From: Flavobacteriales bacterium
Lineage (GTDB): Bacteria > Bacteroidota > Bacteroidia > Flavobacteriales > Flavobacteriaceae
DNA length: 52,378 nt
NCBI GenBank assembly: GCA_027065715.1
Contig: JAMONO010000016.1
Span: 1 to 52,378, forward strand
Direction of reading: 5' to 3'
Part shown: positions 27,330-36,433 of the stretch, one piece after another
Position numbering within the stretch: the stretch's first letter is position 1
How the letters are laid out: each line of letters begins with the position of its first letter
Notes under the pieces: model-generated
The model's database searches: none
What the model was told of the DNA's origin: nothing
The model's input: the letters and a program-made list of their open reading frames with translations, nothing else
Program-made: the position numbers and the translations under genes

Positions 27330-27337
27330 TAAATTTG
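27330..27337 (+). promoter_or_regulatory. -7 promoter element for the nucleoside transporter
   Basis: TAAATTTG matches TAnnTTTG exactly, 20 bases upstream of the ATG at 27358. Confidence 0.55.
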
Positions 27338-27357
27338 TTGAAACAAAAAAACCGACC

Positions 27358-28608
27358 ATGAACAATATCAAATTAAAACTCACCATACTCAACTTTTTAG
27401 AATTTTTTGTATTCGGAGCATGGCTGTTATCTTTTGCCAAATATATGTTTGCTATCGGATTTACAGGCAGCCAAGTAGGAAGTGTATTTATGACATTAGG
27501 ATTTGCTTCATTAATCATGCCGGGTATATTCGGAATGATAGCAGACCGATATATATCACCCAATAAGTTATTTGCTCTACTGCATATTGCAGGTGCCGTG
27601 ATGCTATACCTTATGGCTCAACAACACAATTATAACGGTTTGTGGATTTTTACACTACTATATTTAATGTTATACATGCCGTCAATAGGTTTGGATAATA
27701 CCGTATCATATTGCATCTTGGAAAAAAACGGATTTGACGTAGTCAAAACCTTTCCACCCATACGTGTTTGGGGAACCGTCGGTTTTATTATCGCTACATG
27801 GATTACCGATTGGTTCGGTTGGGGTGTAAACGAAGGACAATTTTATTTTGCGGCGGTTGCTTCATTGATTTTAGGACTTTTCACCTTTGCCTTACCCGAT
27901 TGCCCCATTGATAAAACAGGCGAAAAAAAATCATTGGCTCAAGCCATGGGTTTAGATGCCTTCAAACTATTTGCCGATTATAAAATGGCAGTCTTTTTTA
28001 TCTTTTCAATGTTGCTGGGTGCAGCCCTTCAAATAACCAATATGTATGGCGAAGCTTATCTGCATGATTTTAAAAACATACCCGAATATGCCGACAGTAT
28101 TATAGTCAAATATAACGGTATTGTAATGTCATTGTCTCAAATATCCGAAACCCTGTTTATTATAACCATTCCTTTCTTTTTAAAACGATATGGTATCAAA
28201 AAAGTGATGCTGATGAGTATGTTTGCATGGGTGTTGCGTTTCGGATTATTTGGTATCGGTAGCCCCGTAGGAATAGGCGCACTTGCTCTTATCCTGTCAA
28301 TGATTGTTTACGGTATGGCTTTTGATTTTTTCAACATATCGGGCTCTTTGTTTGTAGAACAAGAAGCCGACCCCAAAATCAGAGCTTCGGCACAAGGACT
28401 TTTTATTATGATGACCAATGGCTTTGGAGCCATCATCGGTGCTTACGGTAGCGGTTTGGTTATTGATATGTTTACACAAAACGGCGTAAAAGATTGGCAT
28501 ACCATTTGGTTAATTTTTGCCGGATACGCTTTGATAGTAGCTGTTTTGTTTGCTATTCTGTTTAAATATAAACACAATCCCGAAAAAATCGGTGAGATTA
28601 AACATTAA
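27358..28608 (+). CDS. MFS nucleoside transporter, NupG/NHS family
   Basis: The 416-residue protein has about 12 membrane segments and is a proton-coupled major facilitator. The N-terminus NFLEFFVFGAWLLSFAKYM and the segment PPIRVWGTVGFIIATW are typical of the nucleoside:H+ symporter group (NupG, XapB). DFFNISGSLFVEQEADPKIRASAQG is the conserved second-half signature. It likely imports nucleosides; the preferred substrate is not evident. yebC follows after 28 bases. Confidence 0.88.
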   Translation: MNNIKLKLTILNFLEFFVFGAWLLSFAKYMFAIGFTGSQVGSVFMTLGFASLIMPGIFGMIADRYISPNKLFALLHIAGAVMLYLMAQQHNYNGLWIFTLLYLMLYMPSIGLDNTVSYCILEKNGFDVVKTFPPIRVWGTVGFIIATWITDWFGWGVNEGQFYFAAVASLILGLFTFALPDCPIDKTGEKKSLAQAMGLDAFKLFADYKMAVFFIFSMLLGAALQITNMYGEAYLHDFKNIPEYADSIIVKYNGIVMSLSQISETLFIITIPFFLKRYGIKKVMLMSMFAWVLRFGLFGIGSPVGIGALALILSMIVYGMAFDFFNISGSLFVEQEADPKIRASAQGLFIMMTNGFGAIIGAYGSGLVIDMFTQNGVKDWHTIWLIFAGYALIVAVLFAILFKYKHNPEKIGEIKH

Positions 28609-28636
28609 TTAAATTTATAACTTTATATCGATAAAT

Positions 28637-29365
28637 ATGGGAAGAGCATTCGAATTTAGAAAAGCCCGCAAATTCAAACGTTGGGCAACCATGGCAAAAA
28701 CCTTTACCAAAATAGGTCGCGAAATATCAATGGCAGTAAAAGAAGGCGGTCCAAATCCCGAAACAAACGCCCGACTGCGCGCCGCTATTCAAAACGCCAA
28801 AGCGGCAAACATGCCCAAAGACAATGTCGAAAGAGCTATCAAAAAAGCCTCCGAAAAAGATACAGCCGGTTACAAAACCGTTTTGTTTGAAGGATATGCA
28901 CCACACGGTATTGCCCTCTTGGTCGAAACAGCAACCGATAACAATAACCGGACAGTAGGCAATGTCCGTAGTTATTTTAATAAATACAACGGAACTTTAG
29001 GCACCTCCGGATCGGTTATTTTTATGTTTGACCATGTGTGTAATTTTCGTATCAATAAAGAAAATTTACCCATGGACCTGGAAGAACTCGAATTGGAACT
29101 CATCGATTTTAACGTAGAAGAAATATTTGAAGACGAAGACGGTATTTTAATATATGCCCCCTTCGAAGAATACGGAAAAATCCAAAAATATTTGGAAGAA
29201 AACAAACTCGAAATTCTTTCTTCGGGCTTTGAATACATACCACAAGTAACCAAAAAATTAACACCCGAACAACAAGCCGAAGTAGAAAAATTGCTGGAAA
29301 AAATGGAAGAAGACGACGATGTGCAAAACGTATATCATACCATGGATACTTCCGAAACAAACTAA
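28637..29365 (+). CDS. yebC: YebC/PmpR family DNA-binding/translation protein
   Basis: The 242-residue protein starts MGRAFEFRKARKFKRWATMAK. It shows NARLRAAIQNAKAANMPKDN with VERAIKKASE, the hallmark of the family, and LFEGYAPHGIALLVE. YebC proteins were long annotated as transcription regulators; family members have also been shown to help ribosomes through proline-rich stretches. The acidic C-terminal part (EKMEEDDDVQNVYHTMD) is normal. A TAACTTTA hexamer-like element (7 of 8 to consensus) lies at 28618-28625. Confidence 0.93.
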   Translation: MGRAFEFRKARKFKRWATMAKTFTKIGREISMAVKEGGPNPETNARLRAAIQNAKAANMPKDNVERAIKKASEKDTAGYKTVLFEGYAPHGIALLVETATDNNNRTVGNVRSYFNKYNGTLGTSGSVIFMFDHVCNFRINKENLPMDLEELELELIDFNVEEIFEDEDGILIYAPFEEYGKIQKYLEENKLEILSSGFEYIPQVTKKLTPEQQAEVEKLLEKMEEDDDVQNVYHTMDTSETN

Positions 29366-29664
29366 GGTGCATCAACAAATCTATAACCAAATGACTTCTG
29401 CACAAAAAATTGATAATAAATAAACCCAATGCACCAATCAACTTTTAAAAAAAACTTATGTCTCGGCATAAAATCAAACGCTTGTTGCACTTTAAATTTT
29501 TTTTAAAAAACCTTAATATAGCAATAAAATATTATAAATCAGCAAATTATATAAAAAACGAGGTGTAAAAAAACAAACTCGAAAAAACAAAAATATTCCG
29601 TATATTTGCCGTTCAGAAAAACATATATTAACCGGGGTCGGGAACCCCACAAAATCAAACAGTT
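29366..29664 (+). other. Non-coding region and leader upstream of rpsP
   Basis: These 299 AT-rich bases carry no convincing gene. Near the 3' end are an exact -7 element (TATATTTG, 29601-29608) and a GC-rich hairpin (GGGGT/ACCCC, 29634-29648, 5-base loop) in the rpsP leader. Confidence 0.55.
29601..29608 (+). promoter_or_regulatory. -7 promoter element for rpsP-rimM-trmN6
   Basis: TATATTTG matches TAnnTTTG exactly. The predicted start near 29614 gives a ~51-base leader that includes the GGGGT/ACCCC hairpin. Confidence 0.5.
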
Positions 29665-30264
29665 ATGCCTGTAAAAATCAGATTACAAAGACACGGAAAA
29701 AAAGGAAAACCCTTTTATTGGATTGTAGCCGCAGATTCGCGCACCAAAAGAGACGGTAAATTTTTAGAAAAACTCGGCACCTATAATCCGACCGTTGTAC
29801 CTGCCGAAATAACCTTAAAAGTAGATAGAGCGGTTGAATGGTTATTCAACGGTGCACAACCTACCAATACGGCTCGCGCAATTTTAAAATACAAAGGCGC
29901 TTTGCTCAAAAAACACTTGTTGGTAGGAGTAAAAAAAGGTGCCTTTAGCGAAGAAGAAGCCGAAAAAAGATTTCAAGCTTGGCTAACCGAAAAAGAAGCT
30001 AAAATTGAAGCACACAAAAAAGAAGTAGAAGCTCAAAGAGCCAAAGAAAAAGCCGAGCGTTTGGAAAAAGAAAAAGCCATTAATCAAGCAAGAGCCGCCG
30101 CACACAAAGCTGCCAATGCCGAAATTGTTGCCGAAGCCGAAGCCTCCGAAACAGCCACAGCCGGTAACGAACCGGTCGATGCCGTCGAAGAAGCTTTGCA
30201 ATCGGAACAAACCATTGAAGAAGCTGCCGGAACAGCTCCTGCCGAAGAAAAAACCGAAGAATAA
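29665..30264 (+). CDS. rpsP: 30S ribosomal protein S16 with long C-terminal tail
   Basis: The S16 core (residues 1-~80) begins [20 protein letters not shown] and contains [14 protein letters not shown] further ~115 residues form a Lys/Glu/Ala-rich helical tail ([20 protein letters not shown] and onward) ending in acidic, Ala-rich sequence. E. coli S16 has 82 residues. Long tails of this type are common in Bacteroidota S16. It is the first gene of rpsP-rimM-trmN6. Its stop codon lies in a 6-bp hairpin (ATAAGC/GCTTAT, 30261-30281) that also includes the rimM ATG. Confidence 0.97.
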   Translation: MPVKIRLQRHGKKGKPFYWIVAADSRTKRDGKFLEKLGTYNPTVVPAEITLKVDRAVEWLFNGAQPTNTARAILKYKGALLKKHLLVGVKKGAFSEEEAEKRFQAWLTEKEAKIEAHKKEVEAQRAKEKAERLEKEKAINQARAAAHKAANAEIVAEAEASETATAGNEPVDAVEEALQSEQTIEEAAGTAPAEEKTEE

Positions 30265-30279
30265 GCACTTTTTTTGCTT

Positions 30280-30807
30280 ATGAAAAAAGAAGACGCTTAT
30301 TATTTGGGAAAAATCGTCAAAAAATACGGCTTAAAAGGTGAACTTTTAGCCAAAATAGATACCGACGAACCCGAAAATTACGAAAATATGGAATCGGTTT
30401 TCCTTGACATCAAAGGAAAACTGGTTCCTTTTTTTTTAAATAAATCTTCATTGCACAAAGCAGCTACGCTACGTCTTCACTTTGAAGACATCAATACCAT
30501 CGAAGAAGCTGACAGCCTCATCGGCAAAGAAATATACTTGCCGCTTGCCCAACTGCCCGAACTTACCGGAAACAAATTTTATTTTCACGAAATTATAGGT
30601 TTTGACGCCATTGACAAACAACACGGATTGGTAGGAACCATCAAAGCCGTAAACGATACGGCACCCCAAGCTTTTTTTATTATTGAAGACGATAAACAAA
30701 ACGAAATACTGATTCCCGTATCGGATAATTTTATTGAAAAAGTCGATAGAAACAACCGACAAATTATTTTTAATACCCCGGAAGGCTTAATTGATATATA
30801 CCGTTGA
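30280..30807 (+). CDS. rimM: Ribosome maturation factor RimM
   Basis: RimM binds S19 and helps mature the head of the 30S subunit. The 175-residue protein begins MKKEDAYYLGKIVKKYGLKG. It contains LRLHFEDINTIEEADSLIGKEIYLP and the PRC-barrel segment FYFHEIIGFDAID with ILIPVSDNFIEKVD. The ATG at 30280 is preferred over an in-frame TTG at 30274. It lies 15 bases after the rpsP stop, in the usual rpsP-rimM order, though trmD is not next. Confidence 0.95.
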   Translation: MKKEDAYYLGKIVKKYGLKGELLAKIDTDEPENYENMESVFLDIKGKLVPFFLNKSSLHKAATLRLHFEDINTIEEADSLIGKEIYLPLAQLPELTGNKFYFHEIIGFDAIDKQHGLVGTIKAVNDTAPQAFFIIEDDKQNEILIPVSDNFIEKVDRNNRQIIFNTPEGLIDIYR

Positions 30808-30813
30808 AATTGC

Positions 30814-31533
30814 ATGTCTGTTTCTTGCCAACAAGTTTTTAAGTTTAAACAATTTAAGGTTTGTCAAAACCAACAAGTAATGAAAGTCGGAACCGACGGT
30901 GTATTGCTGGGTGCATGGGCACATAACAACCCAATCAATCGTATTCTGGACGTAGGAACCGGAACCGGATTAATAGCCTTAATGCTGGCACAAAAATTTC
31001 AAAAGGCACTTATCGATGCCATCGATATAAACCCCTATGCCGTTCGTTTAGCCCAAAGTAATTTTTTACGTTCACCATGGCATAACCGTTTACAAGCCTA
31101 TTTAACCGACTTTAACCGTTTTACAACCAAAGTCAAATATGACTTAATCGTCAGCAATCCGCCTTATTTTGACGAAAATATCCTCGCAAAAAACAAATAC
31201 AGAAACAAAGCTCGTCATACCGGTTCACTCTTGACCGAACAATTGATTAAAAAAGCTGCCGAACTTTTACAACCATACGGCTCCATTCAATTGATTTTAC
31301 CCTATGCCAAAACAGAACTCATACAAAATATTTCAAAAGATAATAATTTGTATATCAATAAATTGACTAATGTAAAAGGCAACAAAAATACAGAATTTAA
31401 AAGAATACTGGTCAAATTGTCTTTCGAAAAAAAATCGCCGACCGACATCAATCATCTGGTCATTGAAAAGCAACGCCACGTTTATACCGATTCATACATC
31501 AAATTAACCCGCGATTTTTATTTAAAAATGTAA
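30814..31533 (+). CDS. trmN6: tRNA1(Val) (adenine(37)-N6)-methyltransferase family
   Basis: The 239-residue protein is a class I SAM-dependent methyltransferase. It begins with the YfiC/TrmN6 signature FKFKQFKVCQNQQVMKVGTD and GVLLGAWA. The SAM motif ILDVGTGTGLIALMLAQ and the catalytic NPPY motif (VSNPPYFDE) follow. YfiC in E. coli methylates A37 of tRNA1(Val). It starts 6 bases after rimM and ends the operon. Confidence 0.92.
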   Translation: MSVSCQQVFKFKQFKVCQNQQVMKVGTDGVLLGAWAHNNPINRILDVGTGTGLIALMLAQKFQKALIDAIDINPYAVRLAQSNFLRSPWHNRLQAYLTDFNRFTTKVKYDLIVSNPPYFDENILAKNKYRNKARHTGSLLTEQLIKKAAELLQPYGSIQLILPYAKTELIQNISKDNNLYINKLTNVKGNKNTEFKRILVKLSFEKKSPTDINHLVIEKQRHVYTDSYIKLTRDFYLKM

Positions 31534-31591
31534 TTTATATTTGTTCAAAATATCGTAACTTTAAGCCATAAAACATTTTAAATCTAAAGTT

Positions 31592-32884
31592 ATGAGATAC
31601 GAACCGCTACCAGCCGATTTATATAAAAGAAACCGCAATAAATTCATGAAAAAAATGAAACCCAAATCTTTGGCGGTTTTCAATTCTAACGATATTTACC
31701 CCGTTAGTGCCGACAGCACACTGCCTTTTGCCCAACACCGCGATATTTTTTATCTGACCGGTGTGGATCAAGAAGAAAGCATTTTGTTGTTGTTTCCCGA
31801 TGCCATTGACAAAAACGATCGTGAAATTTTGTTTTTACGCGAAACAAACGACCATATCAAAGTATGGGAAGGAGAAAAATTGACCAAAGAAAAAGCTCGT
31901 GAACTGACAGGAATAAAAAACGTACAATGGTTGCAAAATTTTGAACCGACCCTAAAAAGACTGGCTTATCAAGCCAAACGAATTTATATCAACACCAATG
32001 AACATTACAGAGCTTCTACCGAAGTGGAAACACGCGAAGACCGGTTTATAAAAAAAGCCAAAGCCATGTTTCCCGGACATAAATTTGAACGAAGCAATCC
32101 TATTTTGCAACGTTTGAGAAGCATAAAAGAACCCGAAGAAATTGCACAAATTCAAAAAGCCTGCGATATAACCGAAGCCGGTTTTAGACGTATCTTGGAC
32201 AAAGTCAAACCCGGTATGAAAGAATATGAATTGGAAGCCGAATTTGCTCACGAATTTTTACGTCGCGGTTCACGCGGATTTGCATACACACCTATTATAG
32301 CCAGTGGAGCCAATGCCAACGTATTGCACTATATTCAAAACGATGCCGAAATCAAAAACGGCGACTTGATTTTGCTCGATGTAGGTGCCGAATATGGCAA
32401 TTGGGCTTCGGATATGACCCGCTGTGTACCTGCAAACGGCAAATTTACACCCCGTCAAAAAGAAGTTTACGAAGCAGTCTTACGCGTTAAAAACGCCGCA
32501 GCCAAAATGTTAAAACCCGGAGTTATTTGGAAAGAATACCAAGAAAAAGTAGGACGAATAATGGAAAAAGAACTCATAAAACTCGGATTACTCACCGAAG
32601 AAGACATCAAAAACGAAAACCCCGATTGGCCCGCTTACAAAAAATATTTTATGCACGGCACATCACACCACCTGGGACTGGATACCCACGACTACGGCAT
32701 ATTGGAAGAACCCATGAAAGCCGGAATGGTATTTACCGTTGAACCCGGTATATACATACCCGAAGAAGGAATAGGCGTGCGTATTGAAGACGACTATGTT
32801 ATTCAAGAAAAAGGCGAACCCCTAAACTTGATGAAAAACATACCCATAACCGTTGAAGAAATAGAAGCTTTAATGGCTAAATAA
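31592..32884 (+). CDS. pepP: Xaa-Pro aminopeptidase (M24B)
   Basis: The 430-residue dimetal enzyme removes an N-terminal residue next to proline. The N-terminal creatinase-like domain includes RDIFYLTGVDQEESILLL. The C-terminal pita-bread fold has all five metal ligands: D263 in LLDVGAEYGNW, D274 in ASDMTR, H359 in GTSHHLGLDTHDYG, E384 in FTVEPGIYIP and E399 in GVRIEDDYVI. It is monocistronic, with a long-loop terminator after it. Confidence 0.95.
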   Translation: MRYEPLPADLYKRNRNKFMKKMKPKSLAVFNSNDIYPVSADSTLPFAQHRDIFYLTGVDQEESILLLFPDAIDKNDREILFLRETNDHIKVWEGEKLTKEKARELTGIKNVQWLQNFEPTLKRLAYQAKRIYINTNEHYRASTEVETREDRFIKKAKAMFPGHKFERSNPILQRLRSIKEPEEIAQIQKACDITEAGFRRILDKVKPGMKEYELEAEFAHEFLRRGSRGFAYTPIIASGANANVLHYIQNDAEIKNGDLILLDVGAEYGNWASDMTRCVPANGKFTPRQKEVYEAVLRVKNAAAKMLKPGVIWKEYQEKVGRIMEKELIKLGLLTEEDIKNENPDWPAYKKYFMHGTSHHLGLDTHDYGILEEPMKAGMVFTVEPGIYIPEEGIGVRIEDDYVIQEKGEPLNLMKNIPITVEEIEALMAK

Positions 32885-32917
32885 ACGAAAAATTCAAAAT
32901 CGACTTTAATAAAATAC

Positions 32918-32974
32918 GATGCCGATACTTTTAAAAAAATCTTGATCTTTTAATCGTGTATCGGCATCATTTTT
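32918..32974 (+). terminator. Terminator after pepP
   Basis: A perfect 11-bp stem (GATGCCGATAC 32918-32928 / GTATCGGCATC 32958-32968) with a 29-base loop, followed by ATTTTT. Confidence 0.75.
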
Positions 32975-33044
32975 GGCATAACAACCAACCTCTTTAATAT
33001 TTTGAATTGAACCCCATTGATAAAGCTTAAATTCTTTTCAAATA

Positions 33045-33626
33045 ATGAAAAAAACAGGTTTATTTTTCGGTAGCTTTAATCCGGTTCACATCGGTCATAT
33101 AATTATTGCCAATTATATAGTTGAACACAGCGACCTGGACGAAGTTTGGTTTGTGGTAACCCCCCACAATCCGCACAAACAAAAAAAAACACTATTAAAC
33201 GATATCCAACGTTTGATGATGGTGCGTATGGCAACCGAAACTTACCCTAAATTAAAAGCCTGTAATATCGAATTCGGTTTGCCGCAACCCAATTATACTA
33301 TCAATACTTTGACCTTATTGCAAGAAAAATATCCCGACCGGAAATTTGTGCTGCTAATGGGAAAAGACAATTTGGCAAGTTTACACAAATGGAAAAACTA
33401 CCAAGCCATATTGCAATATTATATGATATATGTTTATCCGCGTATTACTTCAAAAATACCTCAAAAAGCCATAGTAAATCACAAAAACATACATCAAATA
33501 AAAGCACCCGTAATCGAATTGTCGTCTTCACAAATAAGAAAAGATATTGCCGAAGGCAAAAATATACGCCCTATGCTGCCCCCCGAAGTTTATCAATACA
33601 TTGATGAAATGAATTTTTACAAGTAA
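33045..33626 (+). CDS. nadD: Nicotinate-nucleotide adenylyltransferase
   Basis: The enzyme makes deamido-NAD from nicotinate mononucleotide and ATP. The 193-residue protein has GLFFGSFNPVHIGH (residues 5-18), the substrate segment TPHNPHKQKK, GKDNLASLHKWKNY and the ATP motif ELSSSQIRKDI. The C-terminus MLPPEVYQYI is typical. It is the second nucleotidyltransferase of this fold in the window, distinct from coaD. Confidence 0.96.
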   Translation: MKKTGLFFGSFNPVHIGHIIIANYIVEHSDLDEVWFVVTPHNPHKQKKTLLNDIQRLMMVRMATETYPKLKACNIEFGLPQPNYTINTLTLLQEKYPDRKFVLLMGKDNLASLHKWKNYQAILQYYMIYVYPRITSKIPQKAIVNHKNIHQIKAPVIELSSSQIRKDIAEGKNIRPMLPPEVYQYIDEMNFYK

Positions 33627-33677
33627 CCAATTTCAATATTTATTCGTATTTTCGTAAACGGAAAAAACAACAACAGC

Positions 33678-34370
33678 ATGAGTTTAGTAGAATTGAAAAT
33701 AGATCGCATACAATACAGCGAAACCCAAACCGGTGCTTATGTATTATTTTTGAGTGAAACACTCACCCACAAAAAACTCCCTATTGTTATAGGAGGTTTG
33801 GAAGCTCATGCCATAACCTTAGGCTTGGAAAAAAATATCAAACCACAACGTCCGCTTACACACGATTTAATGAAATCGGTAATGGAAACTTATGATATTA
33901 AACTTAAAAAAGTCGTAATCAATAAATTTGACCAAGGTATTTTTTATGCCCTGTTGGTTACCGAAAAAGACGGTAAAGAAAAAACCATTGATTCTCGCAC
34001 TTCCGATGCGGTTGCCATGGCCGTTCGATTTGATGCACCCATTTTTTGCGAAAGAAATATTTTGGAAGAAGCCGGTATTTTTCTGCCCGACCACACTCCC
34101 GAACCATTGAGCCGAAAAGAAGAAGAAGATTTGGAAACCGACTTGGAAGAACTATTAAAAAAAATCGACGAAATAACCGATGAAAATAAAACCACCGAAA
34201 AATCTAAGCAAGAATTATCCGAATTGGAACAATTGGCTTTGGCACTTTTTGGAAAAAAAACCGTAATGTTTACCAGCCACGAAATAAAACAAATGTTGCA
34301 AGAAGCCATCGAAGACGAACAATATGAAAGAGCGGCAAAACTCAAACGTTTTTTGGAATTAATGCAATAA
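33678..34370 (+). CDS. Bifunctional nuclease-like (DUF151/BFN) protein with UVR motif
   Basis: The 230-residue protein contains a BFN domain at residues ~1-135: LPIVIGGLEAHAITLGLE, PLTHDLMKSVMETYDIKL and SRTSDAVAMAVRFDAPIF. An acidic linker follows, then a UvrB/UvrC-type helical motif at the C-terminus (MLQEAIEDEQYERAAKLKRF). Plant BFN proteins show nuclease activity, but the bacterial function is not established. It lies 51 bases after nadD and could be co-transcribed. Its 3' end faces the GMC gene across a dispersed repeat. Confidence 0.88.
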   Translation: MSLVELKIDRIQYSETQTGAYVLFLSETLTHKKLPIVIGGLEAHAITLGLEKNIKPQRPLTHDLMKSVMETYDIKLKKVVINKFDQGIFYALLVTEKDGKEKTIDSRTSDAVAMAVRFDAPIFCERNILEEAGIFLPDHTPEPLSRKEEEDLETDLEELLKKIDEITDENKTTEKSKQELSELEQLALALFGKKTVMFTSHEIKQMLQEAIEDEQYERAAKLKRFLELMQ

Positions 34371-34400
34371 GAAATGGTTCTATTGTTATTTTTTTGATAA

Positions 34401-34668
34401 ATCGATACCCCGATATTTAAGGAGATGTATTGTGAAATACCCATTGAAACGGACGAACGACACCTATCGAAGTGTGTTATTCAAAACGGAGTAACAGCGG
34501 TGTCGTATTCAGAACGGAGCAAAGCGAAGAGAAGATTCTAATTCAATAAACCGACACAAAAACAAAGATTGCCACGGTGCTCGTTCCTCGCACCTCGCAA
34601 TGACAATAAACAGTTAATCAGTATATTAGATAACAAAGCGTGTCATTTCGAACGCAGTGAGAAATCTT
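34401..34668 (-). repeat. Dispersed modular intergenic repeat, copy B (inverted)
   Basis: This is the minus-strand version of the repeat at 18991-19310, with the same three modules in the same order. It shares the unbroken segment TCGGTTTATTGAATTAGA with copy A. It fills the 374-base gap between the convergent DUF151 and GMC genes. Open frames inside it (for example a plus-strand frame at 34569) encode repeat by-products such as HFERSEKS and are not genes. Confidence 0.85.
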
Positions 34669-34744
34669 TATTAAAATCAGTTATTTTTTGTAGCACCCTT
34701 AGAACGTTATTTTTTTGTTTCTTTTTGTTGCTCCAAAAGCAAAA

Positions 34745-36433
34745 CTACAAAACCGATTTTATAACATCGGCTACTCTAAAACTATTGGCATAAATAGTCC
34801 ACGTATAAGTAAGACTACCACCGGTAGGCATAAAACTACCGTCGGTAATATACAGGTTGTTTACTTCGTGTGCCTTACAATATTTGTCCAATACACTTGT
34901 TGCCGGATCATTTCCAAAACGGCACCCGCCGGCTTGCAAGTTGTTGGGGGGGGCTCCGCTTATACCGGCATACACATTTCGGGCACCGATTTTTGATAGT
35001 ATTTGTTTGGCTTTTTCGGATATAATACCGGCAACTTTTAAATCGTGCGGGTGGTAACCAACTCGTATCCGAGCCACCGGATCGTTCCATTTGTCTTTGA
35101 TATTGCAGTCTAAACTTACAAAACAATTATCGGTGGGCAACCAATCGACAAAAATTTCAAATTTGAGTTTTCGCAGTCCGGTAAAATAATTTTTCAAATG
35201 TTTTTTTAAAGTTTCACCGTAACGCAAATTGCCCTTATCATTCCATTTTTGTCTTATGGCTTTTGAAACAGGATTGGCATGTTCAAACAAAAAATCAACT
35301 GTGCCGCCTTTTATTTTTTTTCCGGTATCGGGGTCGGTCAATTCATAATAATCTTGAACGGTTCTATTGACAAATACCCCGGGTCGAGCAAGTTCACGGG
35401 CTATATCGGGCGATAAATCATCGTAATATAAATCACCTCCGCCTACACCACCGGCAGAAAAAATTAGATTTTTGCCTACTTGTTTGTTATTGTTGGCAAG
35501 TCCTTGTTCAAATTCTTTGTTTTTGCTCATCAACAGCAGTCGTGAGGTTTCAACGGCTTGTGCCGCTACTACAAATATTTTGGCTTTGATATATTGTTTT
35601 TGTCCGATGGCATTGTAATACCAAGCTTTTTTGACGGTAAACTTTCCATTGGTTTCCAAATGATAAACTTTGGCATTGGGTATAACGGCACAATTACCGG
35701 TTTTCAGTGCTTCGTGAATCAACGAAACGCGAGAACTTCCTTTGGCGTCGGAAGAACAACCGTAACTACCGCAAAAATTGGAATAATAACAGGCATTACG
35801 GTCTCCTTTTTTTTGCGACAAAATGGCACGTGGCATTGGTATGGTTTGCACCCCCAAACTTTTTGCCGCTTGATCGATCCATTTTGAAACGATATTTTCT
35901 TGCAAAGGAGGATAAGGAAAATCGGGCGTAGAACGCGGTTCGGCAAAACGATGTTTTATCACTTTGCCCGATATACCTACGATACGTTCCACTTTTTCGT
36001 AATAAGGCTCCAAATCGTAATAATCGATAGGCCAATCGGCTATATTGGCACCTTTAATTTCGCCGTAGGTAGAGAGCAACTTAAAATCGACGGGTTTAAA
36101 CCGTGCAAAATAGCCACTCATAAAATTGGAAGAACCGCCAACGCAATTGCCGTTCCAAAAATCGCGACCGGTTTCGTAGGTTGAACGGGCTTCCCAATTG
36201 CCTTGTTCATTCAAATCTTCTATTACCTGTGGTTCGTCTTTCAAATTGGGCGTATAGACACTGCGTCGGGTGGCAGTCATTTCGTCTTTGCTGAAATCTT
36301 TGGTTCGATACCAAGGACCTTTTTCCAACACAACTACTTTATAACCGGCTTTTGACAGTTCATAAATTACAGGACCGGCTCCGGCGCCGCTTCCTACCAC
36401 ACATACATCAAATATTTTGTCGGACAACTTCAT
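34745..36433 (-). CDS. GMC family FAD-dependent oxidoreductase
   Basis: The 562-residue flavoprotein has an N-terminal dinucleotide fold (FDVCVVGSGAGAGPVIYELS, residues 8-27) and the GMC segment NGNCVGGSSNFMSG. The C-terminal domain includes SVLDKYCKAHEVNNLYITDG and IYANSFRVAD. Three cysteines (C215, C221, C226) sit where FAD-glucose dehydrogenase relatives bind a 3Fe-4S cluster. The usual catalytic His of the H-x-x-G motif is replaced (LQAGGCRFG), and the Asn-Pro of the second site reads LTYTWT. It overlaps the small-subunit gene by 4 bases. It is probably a periplasmic dehydrogenase of a sugar, sugar acid or alcohol; the substrate is unknown. Confidence 0.88.
   Translation of the reverse strand: MKLSDKIFDVCVVGSGAGAGPVIYELSKAGYKVVVLEKGPWYRTKDFSKDEMTATRRSVYTPNLKDEPQVIEDLNEQGNWEARSTYETGRDFWNGNCVGGSSNFMSGYFARFKPVDFKLLSTYGEIKGANIADWPIDYYDLEPYYEKVERIVGISGKVIKHRFAEPRSTPDFPYPPLQENIVSKWIDQAAKSLGVQTIPMPRAILSQKKGDRNACYYSNFCGSYGCSSDAKGSSRVSLIHEALKTGNCAVIPNAKVYHLETNGKFTVKKAWYYNAIGQKQYIKAKIFVVAAQAVETSRLLLMSKNKEFEQGLANNNKQVGKNLIFSAGGVGGGDLYYDDLSPDIARELARPGVFVNRTVQDYYELTDPDTGKKIKGGTVDFLFEHANPVSKAIRQKWNDKGNLRYGETLKKHLKNYFTGLRKLKFEIFVDWLPTDNCFVSLDCNIKDKWNDPVARIRVGYHPHDLKVAGIISEKAKQILSKIGARNVYAGISGAPPNNLQAGGCRFGNDPATSVLDKYCKAHEVNNLYITDGSFMPTGGSLTYTWTIYANSFRVADVIKSVL

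Noticed and set aside
34569-34793. Plus-strand frame of 74 residues
   Set aside because: Most of it is repeat copy B and the rest runs antisense into the end of the GMC gene; no family features.
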